Counted from the first letter of the stretch, positions 10,962-19,110 are shown. The stretch: 64,000 nucleotides of DNA from Enterococcus alishanensis (GCF_019218635.1 NZ_JAHUZB010000002.1:186001-250000); one strand, 5' to 3'. Notes: a model not told the origin generated them from the letters alone. Translations and numbers: made by a program.

Positions 10962-12017
10962 GTGAAATTTTTACGGGGATTATTTGTATTAGCTTTTTTG
11001 GGCGTTTTAGCAGGTTGTGGCAATGGTAGTGAAACGTCGAAATCTGATAATCAAGGAGATAGTGGGAAAATTGCTTTGGTTCTCGGCTTTGGCGGTGTGG
11101 ATGATCGTTCTTTCAATCAAGCTGGCTGGGAAGGTCTAGAAGCTTGGGGTAAAGAAAAAGGATTGACTGAGAAAAAAGATTTTACTTATATTGAAACCAA
11201 TGAACCAGCAGACAATAGTACAAATATTGCCAATGCAGTCGAAAATGGATTTCAAACCATTATTAGTTTGAGTTATTTACAAGCCGATGCCATTAAAGAA
11301 GCGGCTGAACAAAATCCGAGTTTAAATTTTGCTTTAGTAGATGGTGAAGTGGAAGATGTTGATAATGTAGTGTCAGCTACCTTTAATGATCAAGAAAGTG
11401 CGTATCTAGCCGGATTAGCGGCAGCTTATTCAACTACAACAGATCAAGTCGGGTTTATCGGCGGTATGGAAGGGCCAGTCATTGCACGTTTTGAAAAAGG
11501 TTTTGAAGCCGGTGTTGCTGCTGGCGCAGAAGCGTTAGAAAAAGAAATTACTGTTAATAGTCAATATGCTGCTTCGTATGATGCGCCTGATCGGGGGAAA
11601 GCAATTGCTGCTTCAATGTATGAAGCTGGAGCCGATATCATTTATCAAGCAGCTGGTAGCACTGGTGCTGGTGTTTTCCAAGAAGCAAAGGCCCGCAACG
11701 AAAATAATCAAGATCAAAAAGTTTGGGTAATTGGTGTTGATCGTGATCAATCTGATGAAGGAGATTACGAGATGGCTGATGGTAGTACAGGAAATTTCTG
11801 CCTGACTTCAACTAAAAAGAATGTTGGCTCAGCGGTTGAAGAAATTGCTAATTATTCCTATACCGACAAATTTCCTGGTGGAAAACTTTTGACTTTTGGT
11901 CTTAAAGAAGACGGTGTTGATTTAACTGATGGGCAATTAGATGAAGAAACGTTAACTGCCGTAAATGCTGCCAGAGAAAAAATAATTAGTGGTGAACTAA
12001 TTGTTCCAGAAAAATAA
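10962..12017 (+). CDS. BMP-family ABC transporter substrate-binding lipoprotein
   Basis: This is a 351-residue lipoprotein. The signal peptide MKFLRGLFVLAFLGVLAGC ends in a lipobox with Cys19. The mature part starts KIALVLGFGGVDDRSFNQAGWEGLEAW, the BMP/PnrA/TmpC nucleoside-binding signature, and later has QAAGSTGAGVFQEAKARNE. Members bind nucleosides for an ABC importer on the outer face of the membrane. I prefer the GTG at 10962, which has AGAGGG upstream; an ATG at 10944 has no ribosome binding site. No permease or ATPase gene adjoins it, so it either serves a transporter encoded elsewhere or is a solitary binding protein. Confidence 0.88.
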   Translation: MKFLRGLFVLAFLGVLAGCGNGSETSKSDNQGDSGKIALVLGFGGVDDRSFNQAGWEGLEAWGKEKGLTEKKDFTYIETNEPADNSTNIANAVENGFQTIISLSYLQADAIKEAAEQNPSLNFALVDGEVEDVDNVVSATFNDQESAYLAGLAAAYSTTTDQVGFIGGMEGPVIARFEKGFEAGVAAGAEALEKEITVNSQYAASYDAPDRGKAIAASMYEAGADIIYQAAGSTGAGVFQEAKARNENNQDQKVWVIGVDRDQSDEGDYEMADGSTGNFCLTSTKKNVGSAVEEIANYSYTDKFPGGKLLTFGLKEDGVDLTDGQLDEETLTAVNAAREKIISGELIVPEK

Positions 12018-12065
12018 ATCAAAGGGCTGTGACGAATTTCGTCATAGCCCTTTGATTATGGGGAA
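12017..12065. terminator. Convergent hairpin between BMP gene and phnX
   Basis: AATCAAAGGGCT (12017-12028) and its complement at 12046-12057, plus an inner TGACGA/TCGTCA pairing, form a stem of nearly 20 bp. On the minus strand it is followed by TTATTTTT, a good terminator for the phn operon. The plus-strand tail is poor in T. Confidence 0.75.
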
Positions 12066-12101
12066 TTATATTGCTAATTATTTACGTTGCAACTGAAATG
12101 T

Positions 12102-12899
12102 TTAACCAAACAATTTTATTTTTTGATTCTCTTTTGCCAAATACTCAACTAGTTCATCAAGATTTTTTACGCATAAATCCGCTCCCCAATGGTGAAATTG
12201 GTCCTCTAAATTCACGATCAAGCGCTGTTTTTGTCGTACATCCAAAGCTTCATATTCTGCTTGCGACAAGCCCATTTCCGAACTGCCCTCAATCACTGCT
12301 ACAGTAAATACGCCGGCATTTTTTCCTTCTTCAATATCTGAGCGAGTATCGCCGACCTTTACTACTTCTTTTAAGGAAAGATTTTTAAAGTGTTGCATAT
12401 TCTGATAAATCATATAAGGATAAGGTCGACCTAAATTTTCTACCTCATCGGGTGTAACAATAAAATCTGGCGAATAACCTTGTTTTTGCGCTTCTGCGGC
12501 TACGATTTCCATCATTTGACGGGTGTAGCCAGTGGTAGAGCCGATGTTAAAACCTTCTTGCTTTAAAGCCTCCATGACTTGCAATGTTTCTGGTTTTAAT
12601 TGGGAATTTGCTGCTAGATCGCTAAATAAATATTTTTCAAAAGCTGCATAAATAATTGCCACATCTTTTTCAGTAGGCAGTTTTTGATAATGGGCTAGCC
12701 ATTGCTCTTGTACTTTTTGACTATTGATAAGTGTCCGAGTGTGGTCTATTTTTAATTGCCCCATTGGTTCACGAATTTCTGGGTTGGTTAATTCTATCTT
12801 GTGTTCGATAAATGCTTTTTTAAAGGCATTGACTGGAGCCATACAACCATAGTCAACTGTGGTTCCAGCCCAATCAAAAATAACTGTATTAAATGACAT
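12102..12899 (-). CDS. phnX: Phosphonoacetaldehyde hydrolase (phosphonatase)
   Basis: PhnX cleaves the C-P bond of phosphonoacetaldehyde to acetaldehyde and phosphate. It is a HAD-superfamily protein of 265 residues. The nucleophile region is FDWAGTTVDYGCMAP (Asp9), and EPMGQLKIDHTRTL carries the Schiff-base lysine (Lys50) that sets phosphonatases apart from other HAD enzymes. VGDTRSDIEEGKNAGVFTVAV is the metal-binding C-terminal motif. I chose the ATG at 12899, which has AGGAGG six bases upstream; a TTG six bases earlier overlaps that site. It overlaps phnW by 11 bases, so translation is probably coupled. It is the last gene of the operon. Confidence 0.95.
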   Translation of the reverse strand: MSFNTVIFDWAGTTVDYGCMAPVNAFKKAFIEHKIELTNPEIREPMGQLKIDHTRTLINSQKVQEQWLAHYQKLPTEKDVAIIYAAFEKYLFSDLAANSQLKPETLQVMEALKQEGFNIGSTTGYTRQMMEIVAAEAQKQGYSPDFIVTPDEVENLGRPYPYMIYQNMQHFKNLSLKEVVKVGDTRSDIEEGKNAGVFTVAVIEGSSEMGLSQAEYEALDVRQKQRLIVNLEDQFHHWGADLCVKNLDELVEYLAKENQKIKLFG

Positions 12900-13980
12900 T
12901 TGCAACCTCCTGATAAGTAGCGATAACTTCAGTTAATTTTTGGATATCTGTGGGATAAATTTCACCAATATTGCCGATTCTAAAACAATCTATTTGGCTG
13001 ATTTTCCCAGGATAAATCACAAAACCATGATCTTTTAAATGCTGATAAAAATTGGTGAACGAGAAATTTTTTGTTGGAAACATGAAGGAGGTAATAAACG
13101 GTCCTTGATGCTCCGATAAGTAGCTCTCATACCCAAGATCAGCCATATTTTCTCTTAATAACTGATTGTTGGCCAAATAACGTAAATGTCTTTGGTTGAT
13201 GCCGCCTTCCTTTCTTAGTTCTTTTAAAGCTTCCAAAAAGGCTAACACTGTATGGGTGGGAGAAGTGAATCGCCATTTACCATCTTTTTCCATCACTTGG
13301 TATTGATCATACAAATCTAGTGAAAGTGTCCGAGCATGTTTTTTTCGTTTCTCCAAAGCTATTTTTTTAGCAATTACAAAAGAAAATCCTGGCACCCCTT
13401 GAATACATTTATTGCTACTGGAAACCAAGAAATCAATCTTTAAAGCAGCTACGTCTAATTCAATTCCTCCAAAACTAGACATGGCATCAACAATGAAGAG
13501 TAAATTGTTTTCTTTTGCCACTTTTGAAATTTCTGTTAAAGGATTCAATATTCCAGAAGTTGTTTCACTATGGACGATGGCTAAAGCTGAAATTTCTGGA
13601 TAGCTGATTAAAATGTTTTCAATATCCTTTGCTCTTGGCACTTCATTTTCATTGACTTCGTAGACATAATAACTTAATCTGTGACGCTCTGCCATTTGAA
13701 CCATGCGGTGACCATAGGCACCATTTACACAAATTAATACCGTATCTGTGGGTGCAATGACTGAACTTAATACAGATTCAACACCAAAACTGCCACTTCC
13801 CTGCATCAAAACCGTTGTGTATTCAGCTGATGTGACATGGGCCAGTTGCAATAATTCTTGGCGAATCGTTTGTGTGATTTCTTTATATTCTTGATCCCAA
13901 GTACAATGATCAACTAACATGGCTTGCTTAACACTGTCAGAAGTGGTTAAAGGACCCGGGGTTAATAATTTATAATTCAT
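12889..13980 (-). CDS. phnW: 2-aminoethylphosphonate--pyruvate transaminase
   Basis: PhnW moves the amino group of 2-aminoethylphosphonate to pyruvate, giving alanine and phosphonoacetaldehyde, the substrate of PhnX. The 363-residue class V aminotransferase has the expected YKLLTPGPLTTSDSVKQAM start, HSETTSGILNPL, FIVDAMSSFGG, and the PLP lysine in SSSNKCIQGVPGFSF (Lys191). AGGAG lies 8 bases ahead of the ATG. It sits between the binding lipoprotein gene (11 bases upstream) and phnX (overlapping). The pair gives the cell phosphate, and nitrogen as alanine, from 2-aminoethylphosphonate. Confidence 0.95.
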   Translation of the reverse strand: MNYKLLTPGPLTTSDSVKQAMLVDHCTWDQEYKEITQTIRQELLQLAHVTSAEYTTVLMQGSGSFGVESVLSSVIAPTDTVLICVNGAYGHRMVQMAERHRLSYYVYEVNENEVPRAKDIENILISYPEISALAIVHSETTSGILNPLTEISKVAKENNLLFIVDAMSSFGGIELDVAALKIDFLVSSSNKCIQGVPGFSFVIAKKIALEKRKKHARTLSLDLYDQYQVMEKDGKWRFTSPTHTVLAFLEALKELRKEGGINQRHLRYLANNQLLRENMADLGYESYLSEHQGPFITSFMFPTKNFSFTNFYQHLKDHGFVIYPGKISQIDCFRIGNIGEIYPTDIQKLTEVIATYQEVANVI

Positions 13981-13991
13981 AAATGAAACTC

Positions 13992-14975
13992 CTAATCAAT
14001 TAATTTTTGATGTTCTGCTAAAAGCTCTGCAGTTAATGTTTGTGGAAAAATTTTATTTTTTGCTGCGGTATCTAAGTCTTGGTTTTCTTCACCTTGATAA
14101 AGGGGACTTGGATAAATTTCCAACAGATTATTACGACCTTTAGTTAAAATTGTATTTAGCATTTTTTGTGCTTTTGGATTGGTAGCTTCACCTTTGTCAA
14201 CTAAAGCCAGTGATTCTGTTAAGCTATAAGTTCCTTCGGTTGGTTCAACGTAATCAATCGGCAAACCTTCGTTTTTATCTTTAACTGCTTGATGTCTTAA
14301 GCCAAAACCAATAGCTACTTCGCCTAAACGAACTTTTTTAATTGGTCCCGAACCGGAAGCTTCTAGATGATCGCCGGTATTTTTATAAATGTCTGCTAGA
14401 ATTTCTTTGGCTTCTTTTTCACCATAGTTATCGATTAGCGCTTGGAATAATAACCATGCAGTTGAAGATTGTTTAATATCAGAAATTGACAAAGCACCTT
14501 TATAAACAGGTTTTGCTAAATCTTTTAAACTAGCAGGAATAGGTAATCCTTTTTCTTTTAACGCTTCCGTATTATAAAAAATTGTTCCTTCTTGAACCGT
14601 AAATGGCGCTGTATAATTTGGAATTGTGTCTAAAGGCTCTAAGGTTGTATTGACTGGTTTGAACATTTTTTTACTATCTTGTGCACTCGTTAAATAAAAA
14701 GTACTCATAGTCACTAAATCAGCTTCAATATTTGTCCCTTCAGATAGCATTTTGCTACCTAATTCTGAAGTACCAAAAGACTGTAAAACATACTGATCTT
14801 GATAACCATTTTGATCCAAGACATTTTTAATTACTTCGACCGGTTCTTCATCGGCATTAGTGTAAATCACTACTTTGTCGTCTTGTGGATCTTTTTCTGC
14901 TTGCGAGCTGCTGCAAGCGCCGAATAATAATGCTGAAATAGTGAGTCCAATTGCTACGAGTGTTTTCTTTTTCAT
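13992..14975 (-). CDS. Putative 2-aminoethylphosphonate ABC transporter substrate-binding lipoprotein
   Basis: The 327-residue protein begins with a lipoprotein signal (MKKKTLVAIGLTISALLFGAC, Cys21) and continues as an iron/polyamine-type (family 1) binding protein: VVIYTNADEEPVEVIKNVL and FYNTEALKEKGLPIPASLKDL. By position between the permease and phnW it should capture 2-aminoethylphosphonate outside the membrane. By fold alone it could be read as a ferric-binding protein, but the operon argues against that. AAAGGAG precedes the ATG. Its first 119 bases also lie inside the permease reading frame. Confidence 0.88.
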   Translation of the reverse strand: MKKKTLVAIGLTISALLFGACSSSQAEKDPQDDKVVIYTNADEEPVEVIKNVLDQNGYQDQYVLQSFGTSELGSKMLSEGTNIEADLVTMSTFYLTSAQDSKKMFKPVNTTLEPLDTIPNYTAPFTVQEGTIFYNTEALKEKGLPIPASLKDLAKPVYKGALSISDIKQSSTAWLLFQALIDNYGEKEAKEILADIYKNTGDHLEASGSGPIKKVRLGEVAIGFGLRHQAVKDKNEGLPIDYVEPTEGTYSLTESLALVDKGEATNPKAQKMLNTILTKGRNNLLEIYPSPLYQGEENQDLDTAAKNKIFPQTLTAELLAEHQKLID

Positions 14976-16578
14976 TTGTTAAGCTCCTTTTTATTAATTG
15001 AATCGTTCCCTGTACTAAAATATTAATTATTAATATAGAAAGTGAAAGGAAGAATATATCGTTAAAGCGACCGAAATGTTGAAGTTCTTTCAACTTAGCC
15101 GTCATAACCATTGTATTGGCACTAGTTAAGAAAATTAGCGCTGAAATTGTTACCATACCGTTAACAAAGTAATAACTAAACATATCTAATAAAGTGATTT
15201 TTGAATTGGGAATCAACACGCGCCGGATGGTGGTTAACCAAGAATCGCCCATTAATCGTCCGGTATTCTCCCAATTCTGATTCATTTTTTGCAAGCCATC
15301 TTTAGCCATCTGATAAGGAGTAGCAAAATAGTGAACCATTGTGACAAAAATTAAAATTGGTAAACCATTGTGTAAAGCTGTTCCACTAAATAGTAGTAAA
15401 TAAGCAATCCCTAAAACCATTCCAGGAATTGAGTTAGTTACTGTTGCGAAACTATCAATTAATTGATTCAACTTATTAGGCTTTTCCCGTGCAGTAAATA
15501 AGGCTGCCGTATAAGCTAAAATAGTTCCAAAAATCGCAGTTAACCCTGCAACCAATAAAGAGTTTTTTAAAGTCAGCAATAACGTTTGGTCTTGCCTGAA
15601 TACTGTAAAGTGCGCCATGGTCGGTACTAAATCGTATGGCCACATTTTTACGAAAGGAATAATCAGTAAAACGGCGAAAATTCCTAGTATGAATACATTC
15701 GTAAGTAAAAACATGCTTGCAAAAAAGCAATCCCGAATTTTATTTTCACGGATATTCTTTTGGGCAGTCTGGTCAAAAGCGACCACTTTCTTTTGCAGTC
15801 GATTTAAAATATAAATGCTAATAATAGAAGGTAATAGCATTGTTAAAGCAATCATGGCACCATATTGAAAATTCGGAATCGTCCCCATAAAACCCTCATA
15901 CAATAAGGTAGTAATAAAAGGTGTCTGACCTGCCAAAGCTGTTGGGATACCAAAATCAGTAAAACTCATAAAAAACCCTTGCAAGAAAGCCACCACAATC
16001 ACTGGTAGCATGGGTTGTAGAATCGTATTTTTAAGAGATTGCCAAATATTATCTTGCATTAATCTAGAAATAATAAATAAACGGGTATCCAAATAACGCA
16101 TCGAATTATTCATTAGTAAAAATAAAGGTGGCAAGATATAGATAATAAATCCAAGAACTACACCTGAAGGACCATAAATTGAAAAATAGTGATGCAGATA
16201 TTTCCCCCAAAGTCCTTGTGTGCCAAAAGCATAGATCAGGACAAAGCCATAGGTGATTGTTGGCATCAGCATTGGTAGCTGCAATACGTGACTTTGACTC
16301 TTTAAAAAGCGTTGATTGATACCGGTAAAATTATTTCCATAAGCTAATAAAAAGGCCAATAATGTCGCAATAGTGGCTGCTAAAATTGAAAAGAATAAAC
16401 TATTTGCAAAAGCAACTTGCCAATCTTGGTTAAAGACTGCCAGAAACACTGTCCAATTATCTTTTCCTTCAAAAGGGAAAGCAGTAAAGAAAATGGATCC
16501 CACGGGTAAAAACAAAAATAGAAGAAAGAATCCAGTTAAGAGTATTTTTAAGCTTGTTTGTAAATTCAATTTATTCAT
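14857..16578 (-). CDS. ABC transporter permease, two fused membrane halves (2-aminoethylphosphonate uptake)
   Basis: This 573-residue protein has about twelve membrane segments in two homologous halves (roughly residues 1-265 and 285-540), each with a BPD-type permease loop. It therefore supplies both permease subunits in one chain, like the fused FbpB-type permeases. It begins 8 bases inside the end of the ATPase gene. The last ~40 codons (ENTRSNWTHYFSIIIRRLQQLASRKRS...) run in another frame into the binding-protein gene, covering 119 bases. That tail is basic and unlike the rest, which suggests the original stop codon was lost. Phosphonate specificity is inferred from the adjacent phnW and phnX. 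Confidence 0.88.
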   Translation of the reverse strand: MNKLNLQTSLKILLTGFFLLFLFLPVGSIFFTAFPFEGKDNWTVFLAVFNQDWQVAFANSLFFSILAATIATLLAFLLAYGNNFTGINQRFLKSQSHVLQLPMLMPTITYGFVLIYAFGTQGLWGKYLHHYFSIYGPSGVVLGFIIYILPPLFLLMNNSMRYLDTRLFIISRLMQDNIWQSLKNTILQPMLPVIVVAFLQGFFMSFTDFGIPTALAGQTPFITTLLYEGFMGTIPNFQYGAMIALTMLLPSIISIYILNRLQKKVVAFDQTAQKNIRENKIRDCFFASMFLLTNVFILGIFAVLLIIPFVKMWPYDLVPTMAHFTVFRQDQTLLLTLKNSLLVAGLTAIFGTILAYTAALFTAREKPNKLNQLIDSFATVTNSIPGMVLGIAYLLLFSGTALHNGLPILIFVTMVHYFATPYQMAKDGLQKMNQNWENTGRLMGDSWLTTIRRVLIPNSKITLLDMFSYYFVNGMVTISALIFLTSANTMVMTAKLKELQHFGRFNDIFFLSLSILIINILVQGTIQLIKRSLTNEKENTRSNWTHYFSIIIRRLQQLASRKRSTRRQSSDLH

Positions 16579-17329
16579 AAGACATTCCCTGCGCCTGTCG
16601 GAATAGTTGCTGAATATTCTGCTGTTTTAAAGTTAATTGTTGAATGATGAACTCTTCAACAAATCGATTACTTGTTTGCGTAATAATTTCTGCTGGTGTA
16701 CTACATTGAGCAATGGTGCCTTCGTCTAGGACAACAATTTTGTCGGACATAGTCATGGCTTCTTCTGGATCATGGGTGACGATGATGACCGTTAAATTTA
16801 GTTTTTTGGCGATTTCTTGGATTTTTTGCTTGATTGATTCCTTTATCACGCCATCTAAAGCAGAGAGAGGTTCATCTAACAGTAGGATTTCTGGTTTGGT
16901 CATTAAAGTACGGCCTAAAGCAACCCGTTGTTTTTGTCCGCCAGATAATTGTTGGATGGGTTTGTTTAAATGAGGCGATAAATTCAATAAATCAACCAAT
17001 TCATTTATCTCGTTTTGGGGAACTTGTTTTTTCTTACAACCATAAGTTAGATTTTGATAAGCCGTTAAATTTGGAAATAAAGCATAGTCCTGAAACACGA
17101 TATTAAAAGGACGCTTTTCCATCGGGACAGTGGTTATATCTTGGTTGTTAAAAAACAATTGTCCTTCTGTTGCTTGATCTAAACCTAAAATAATATTTAG
17201 TAAGGTTGTTTTGCCAGAACCAGATTGTCCTAGAATTGAAACAATTTCACCAGTTTCTATAGTTAAATTGATGTTTTTTAATACGGCTTGTTGATGAAAA
17301 GCTTTTGATAGATTCTTAATAACTAACAC
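16571..17329 (-). CDS. ABC transporter ATP-binding protein (2-aminoethylphosphonate uptake)
   Basis: This is the energising subunit of the importer. It has Walker A GQSGSGKT (34-41 from the chosen start), the Q-loop region VFQDYALFPNLT, the ABC signature LSGGQKQR, Walker B EILLLDEPLSALD, and the switch histidine in VIIVTHDPEEAM. It is about 252 residues, so it lacks the long C-terminal regulatory domain of the sugar/iron types. I chose the GTG at 17329, with AAAGGAG 8 bases upstream; a GTG at 17338 overlaps that site. It is the first gene of the phn operon. No clear consensus promoter was found in the A/T-rich 17330-17440 region. Confidence 0.9.
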   Translation of the reverse strand: MLVIKNLSKAFHQQAVLKNINLTIETGEIVSILGQSGSGKTTLLNIILGLDQATEGQLFFNNQDITTVPMEKRPFNIVFQDYALFPNLTAYQNLTYGCKKKQVPQNEINELVDLLNLSPHLNKPIQQLSGGQKQRVALGRTLMTKPEILLLDEPLSALDGVIKESIKQKIQEIAKKLNLTVIIVTHDPEEAMTMSDKIVVLDEGTIAQCSTPAEIITQTSNRFVEEFIIQQLTLKQQNIQQLFRQAQGMSYE

Positions 17330-17439
17330 ATGACTCACTCCTTTGATTTGAGTCTAGCGAAACAGTATTAAGTTCTGATCAACTTCATGAAAAATATAAA
17401 TAAAGATTGTGATTAACTGATTGAGATTGTAAATTTTAA

Positions 17440-17484
17440 GTAAATAAAAAACTGGAAGTAAACAAAAATTTGTTTACTCCCAGT
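17440..17484. terminator. Terminator after argR
   Basis: ACTGGAAGTAAACAAA (17451-17466) pairs with TTTGTTTACTCCCAGT (17469-17484), and T runs lie on both sides. On the minus strand it ends argR just before the phn operon. Its AGTAAACAAA/TTTGTTTACT core is identical to the core of the galE operator palindrome. Confidence 0.85.
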
Positions 17485-17491
17485 ATTTTTT

Positions 17492-17965
17492 TTAAAGTTT
17501 ATGGTTGGTTGGATCGGTTAAAAATTGTTGGACATGTTCGGCATCTTTTTCTGTCCGTGAAATAATAAAAATGGTATCATAACTCGCCATTGTGGACACA
17601 ACCAATGGATTATTTAGTTCATCTAAAACCGCAGCAACTAAATTGGCATTATCAGGCAAGGTAGTTACAATGGTCATGAATTGTACACGATCTACGTTAA
17701 CGATGATTTCTTGTGACATCTTAATCAGTCGTTTCATCTCATCGTCTTCAGAAGGTTCAGGATTTTCTTGGAACAACTTAAACTGTGGCTGTCCAGTGTC
17801 ATCAATAGTTTTGACAATTTTTAAATCACGAATGTCACGAGAAATGGTCGCTTGTGTCGCATGAATCCCTTCTTGATTTAATAAAGCCATTAATTCATTT
17901 TGGTTCCGAATGGGATTTTCTACAATGATTTTTTTAATTAAATTATGTCGATCAATTTTACGCAT
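17492..17965 (-). CDS. argR: Arginine repressor family regulator
   Basis: The 157-residue ArgR/AhrC-type protein has a winged-helix N-terminal domain with recognition segment TQATISRDIRDLKIVK (37-52) and a C-terminal oligomerisation domain (about 83-152). In classical ArgR the arginine-binding loop reads GT(I/L)AGDDT; here it reads STMASYDT (124-131), with only one of the two acidic residues. Lactobacillales often have several ArgR paralogues, some needing a partner, so this copy may sense arginine poorly or indirectly. Likely targets in the window are argF and its own promoter. ATTAGGAG precedes the ATG. Confidence 0.92.
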   Translation of the reverse strand: MRKIDRHNLIKKIIVENPIRNQNELMALLNQEGIHATQATISRDIRDLKIVKTIDDTGQPQFKLFQENPEPSEDDEMKRLIKMSQEIIVNVDRVQFMTIVTTLPDNANLVAAVLDELNNPLVVSTMASYDTIFIISRTEKDAEHVQQFLTDPTNHKL

Positions 17966-17980
17966 AAAAATTCTCCTAAT

Positions 17981-18003
17981 TAAATTTTATGCACTAATTA
18001 TAG
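17981..18003 (-). promoter_or_regulatory. argR promoter with possible ARG half-box
   Basis: On the minus strand TGC-TATAAT forms an extended -10 element (TATAAT at 17998-18003) with no good -35. Directly downstream, TGCATAAAATTTAA (17981-17994) matches six of the eight conserved positions of the ARG box, which hints at autoregulation. Confidence 0.45.
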
Positions 18004-18069
18004 CAGAACATTGTAAAAATATTTATAAATATTAGTTTCATCTGGGAAAATTATAAGAAAGAGAAAAAG

Positions 18070-18098
18070 TTGCTTTTCCCATTAGCCTACTGTATAAT
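18070..18098 (+). promoter_or_regulatory. rpsB promoter
   Basis: TTGCTT (18070-18075), 17 bases, TATAAT (18093-18098). It leaves a structured leader of about 130 bases before rpsB. Confidence 0.8.
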
Positions 18099-18104
18099 AT
18101 TAAA

Positions 18105-18236
18105 TTGTGTGTAGGAGACTACAGGCAAAAATCCACATCGTGATTAGATTATTTTTAAGGTGCTTTCTAATTAGAGAGTTTGAAAATGAGCTTTAAAAAT
18201 CACGAGAGGAAAAAAACCAAAAACGGAGGAACACAA
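18105..18236 (+). ncRNA. Putative structured rpsB leader (S2 autoregulatory RNA)
   Basis: The leader starts with a hairpin TGTAG-GAGA-CTACA (18110-18123). A long-range stem follows, TCGTGATT (18138-18145) with AATCACGA (18198-18205), which encloses a small hairpin around CTTTCTAATTAGAGAG. Leaders before rpsB that control S2/EF-Ts expression are known in bacteria. The pairings are visible directly; the regulatory role is inferred from position. Confidence 0.5.
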
Positions 18237-19034
18237 ATGTCAGTATTATCTATGAAACAATTGTTAGAAGCCGGCGTACACTTTGGTCACCAAACACGTC
18301 GCTGGAACCCAAAAATGAAGAAATATATCTTCACAGAAAGAAATGGTATCTACATCATTGACTTACAAAAAACAGTCAAATTAGTAGATGCAGCTTACGA
18401 TTACATGAAAAATGTTGCTGAAGATGGCGGCGTTGCATTATTCGTAGGAACTAAAAAACAAGCCCAAGAAGCAATTAAAGAAGAAGCTATCCGCTCTGGT
18501 CAGTACTTTGTAAACCACAGATGGTTAGGTGGAACTTTAACTAACTGGGATACTATCCAAAAACGTATCGCTCGTTTGAAACAAATCAATGCAATGGAAG
18601 CTGAAGGAACTTTTGAAGTCTTACCTAAAAAAGAAGTTGCTGGTTTGAACAAACAACGTGAACGTTTAGAAAAATTCTTAGGCGGTATCGCTGATATGCC
18701 TAGAATTCCTGATGTAATGTACATCGTGGACCCTCGTAAAGAACGTATTGCTGTGCAAGAAGCACACAAATTAAATATCCCAATCGTTGCAATGGTGGAT
18801 ACAAACTGTGATCCAGATGAAATCGATGTAGTTATCCCTTCAAATGATGATGCAATTCGCGCCGTGAAATTAATCACTGCAAAAATGGCTGACGCATTTA
18901 TCGAAGGTAACCAAGGCGAAGATCAAATTGGTGCTGAAGATTTCGCAACAGAAGCTGGCGAACAAGCAACTTCAATCGAAGAAATCGTTGAAGCAGTAGA
19001 AGGCGACAACGCTACTACTGAATCAGCAGAATAA
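18237..19034 (+). CDS. rpsB: 30S ribosomal protein S2
   Basis: S2 is a late-assembling protein of the small ribosomal subunit. The 265-residue protein begins [46 protein letters not shown], and has [10 protein letters not shown] and [27 protein letters not shown], all family signatures. The C-terminus is acidic. I chose the ATG at 18237 with GGAGGAA just upstream; an in-frame ATG at 18180 lies in the leader. tsf follows after an internal terminator, so EF-Ts is probably made partly by read-through. Confidence 0.98.
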   Translation: MSVLSMKQLLEAGVHFGHQTRRWNPKMKKYIFTERNGIYIIDLQKTVKLVDAAYDYMKNVAEDGGVALFVGTKKQAQEAIKEEAIRSGQYFVNHRWLGGTLTNWDTIQKRIARLKQINAMEAEGTFEVLPKKEVAGLNKQRERLEKFLGGIADMPRIPDVMYIVDPRKERIAVQEAHKLNIPIVAMVDTNCDPDEIDVVIPSNDDAIRAVKLITAKMADAFIEGNQGEDQIGAEDFATEAGEQATSIEEIVEAVEGDNATTESAE

Positions 19035-19047
19035 TTTTGTAGCTTTA

Positions 19048-19083
19048 GCTGCTTCAAAGGTAAGGCTTTGAAGCAGCTTTTTT
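19048..19083 (+). terminator. Terminator in the rpsB-tsf gap
   Basis: GCTGCTTCAAAG (19048-19059) and CTTTGAAGCAGC (19066-19077) form a perfect 12-bp stem with a 6-base loop and six T. No promoter is obvious between it and tsf, so it probably works as a partial terminator that sets the S2 to EF-Ts ratio. Confidence 0.85.
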
Positions 19084-19110
19084 AGAAAAATTAGAGGAGG
19101 ACCATTTAAA

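Noticed and set aside
12071-12307. 78-codon plus-strand frame after the BMP gene
   Set aside because: It lies over the terminator region and antisense to phnX, which is a clear gene.
15476-15730. Antisense/overlapping frames within the permease gene
   Set aside because: They lack start signals and overlap membrane-segment codons of the real gene.
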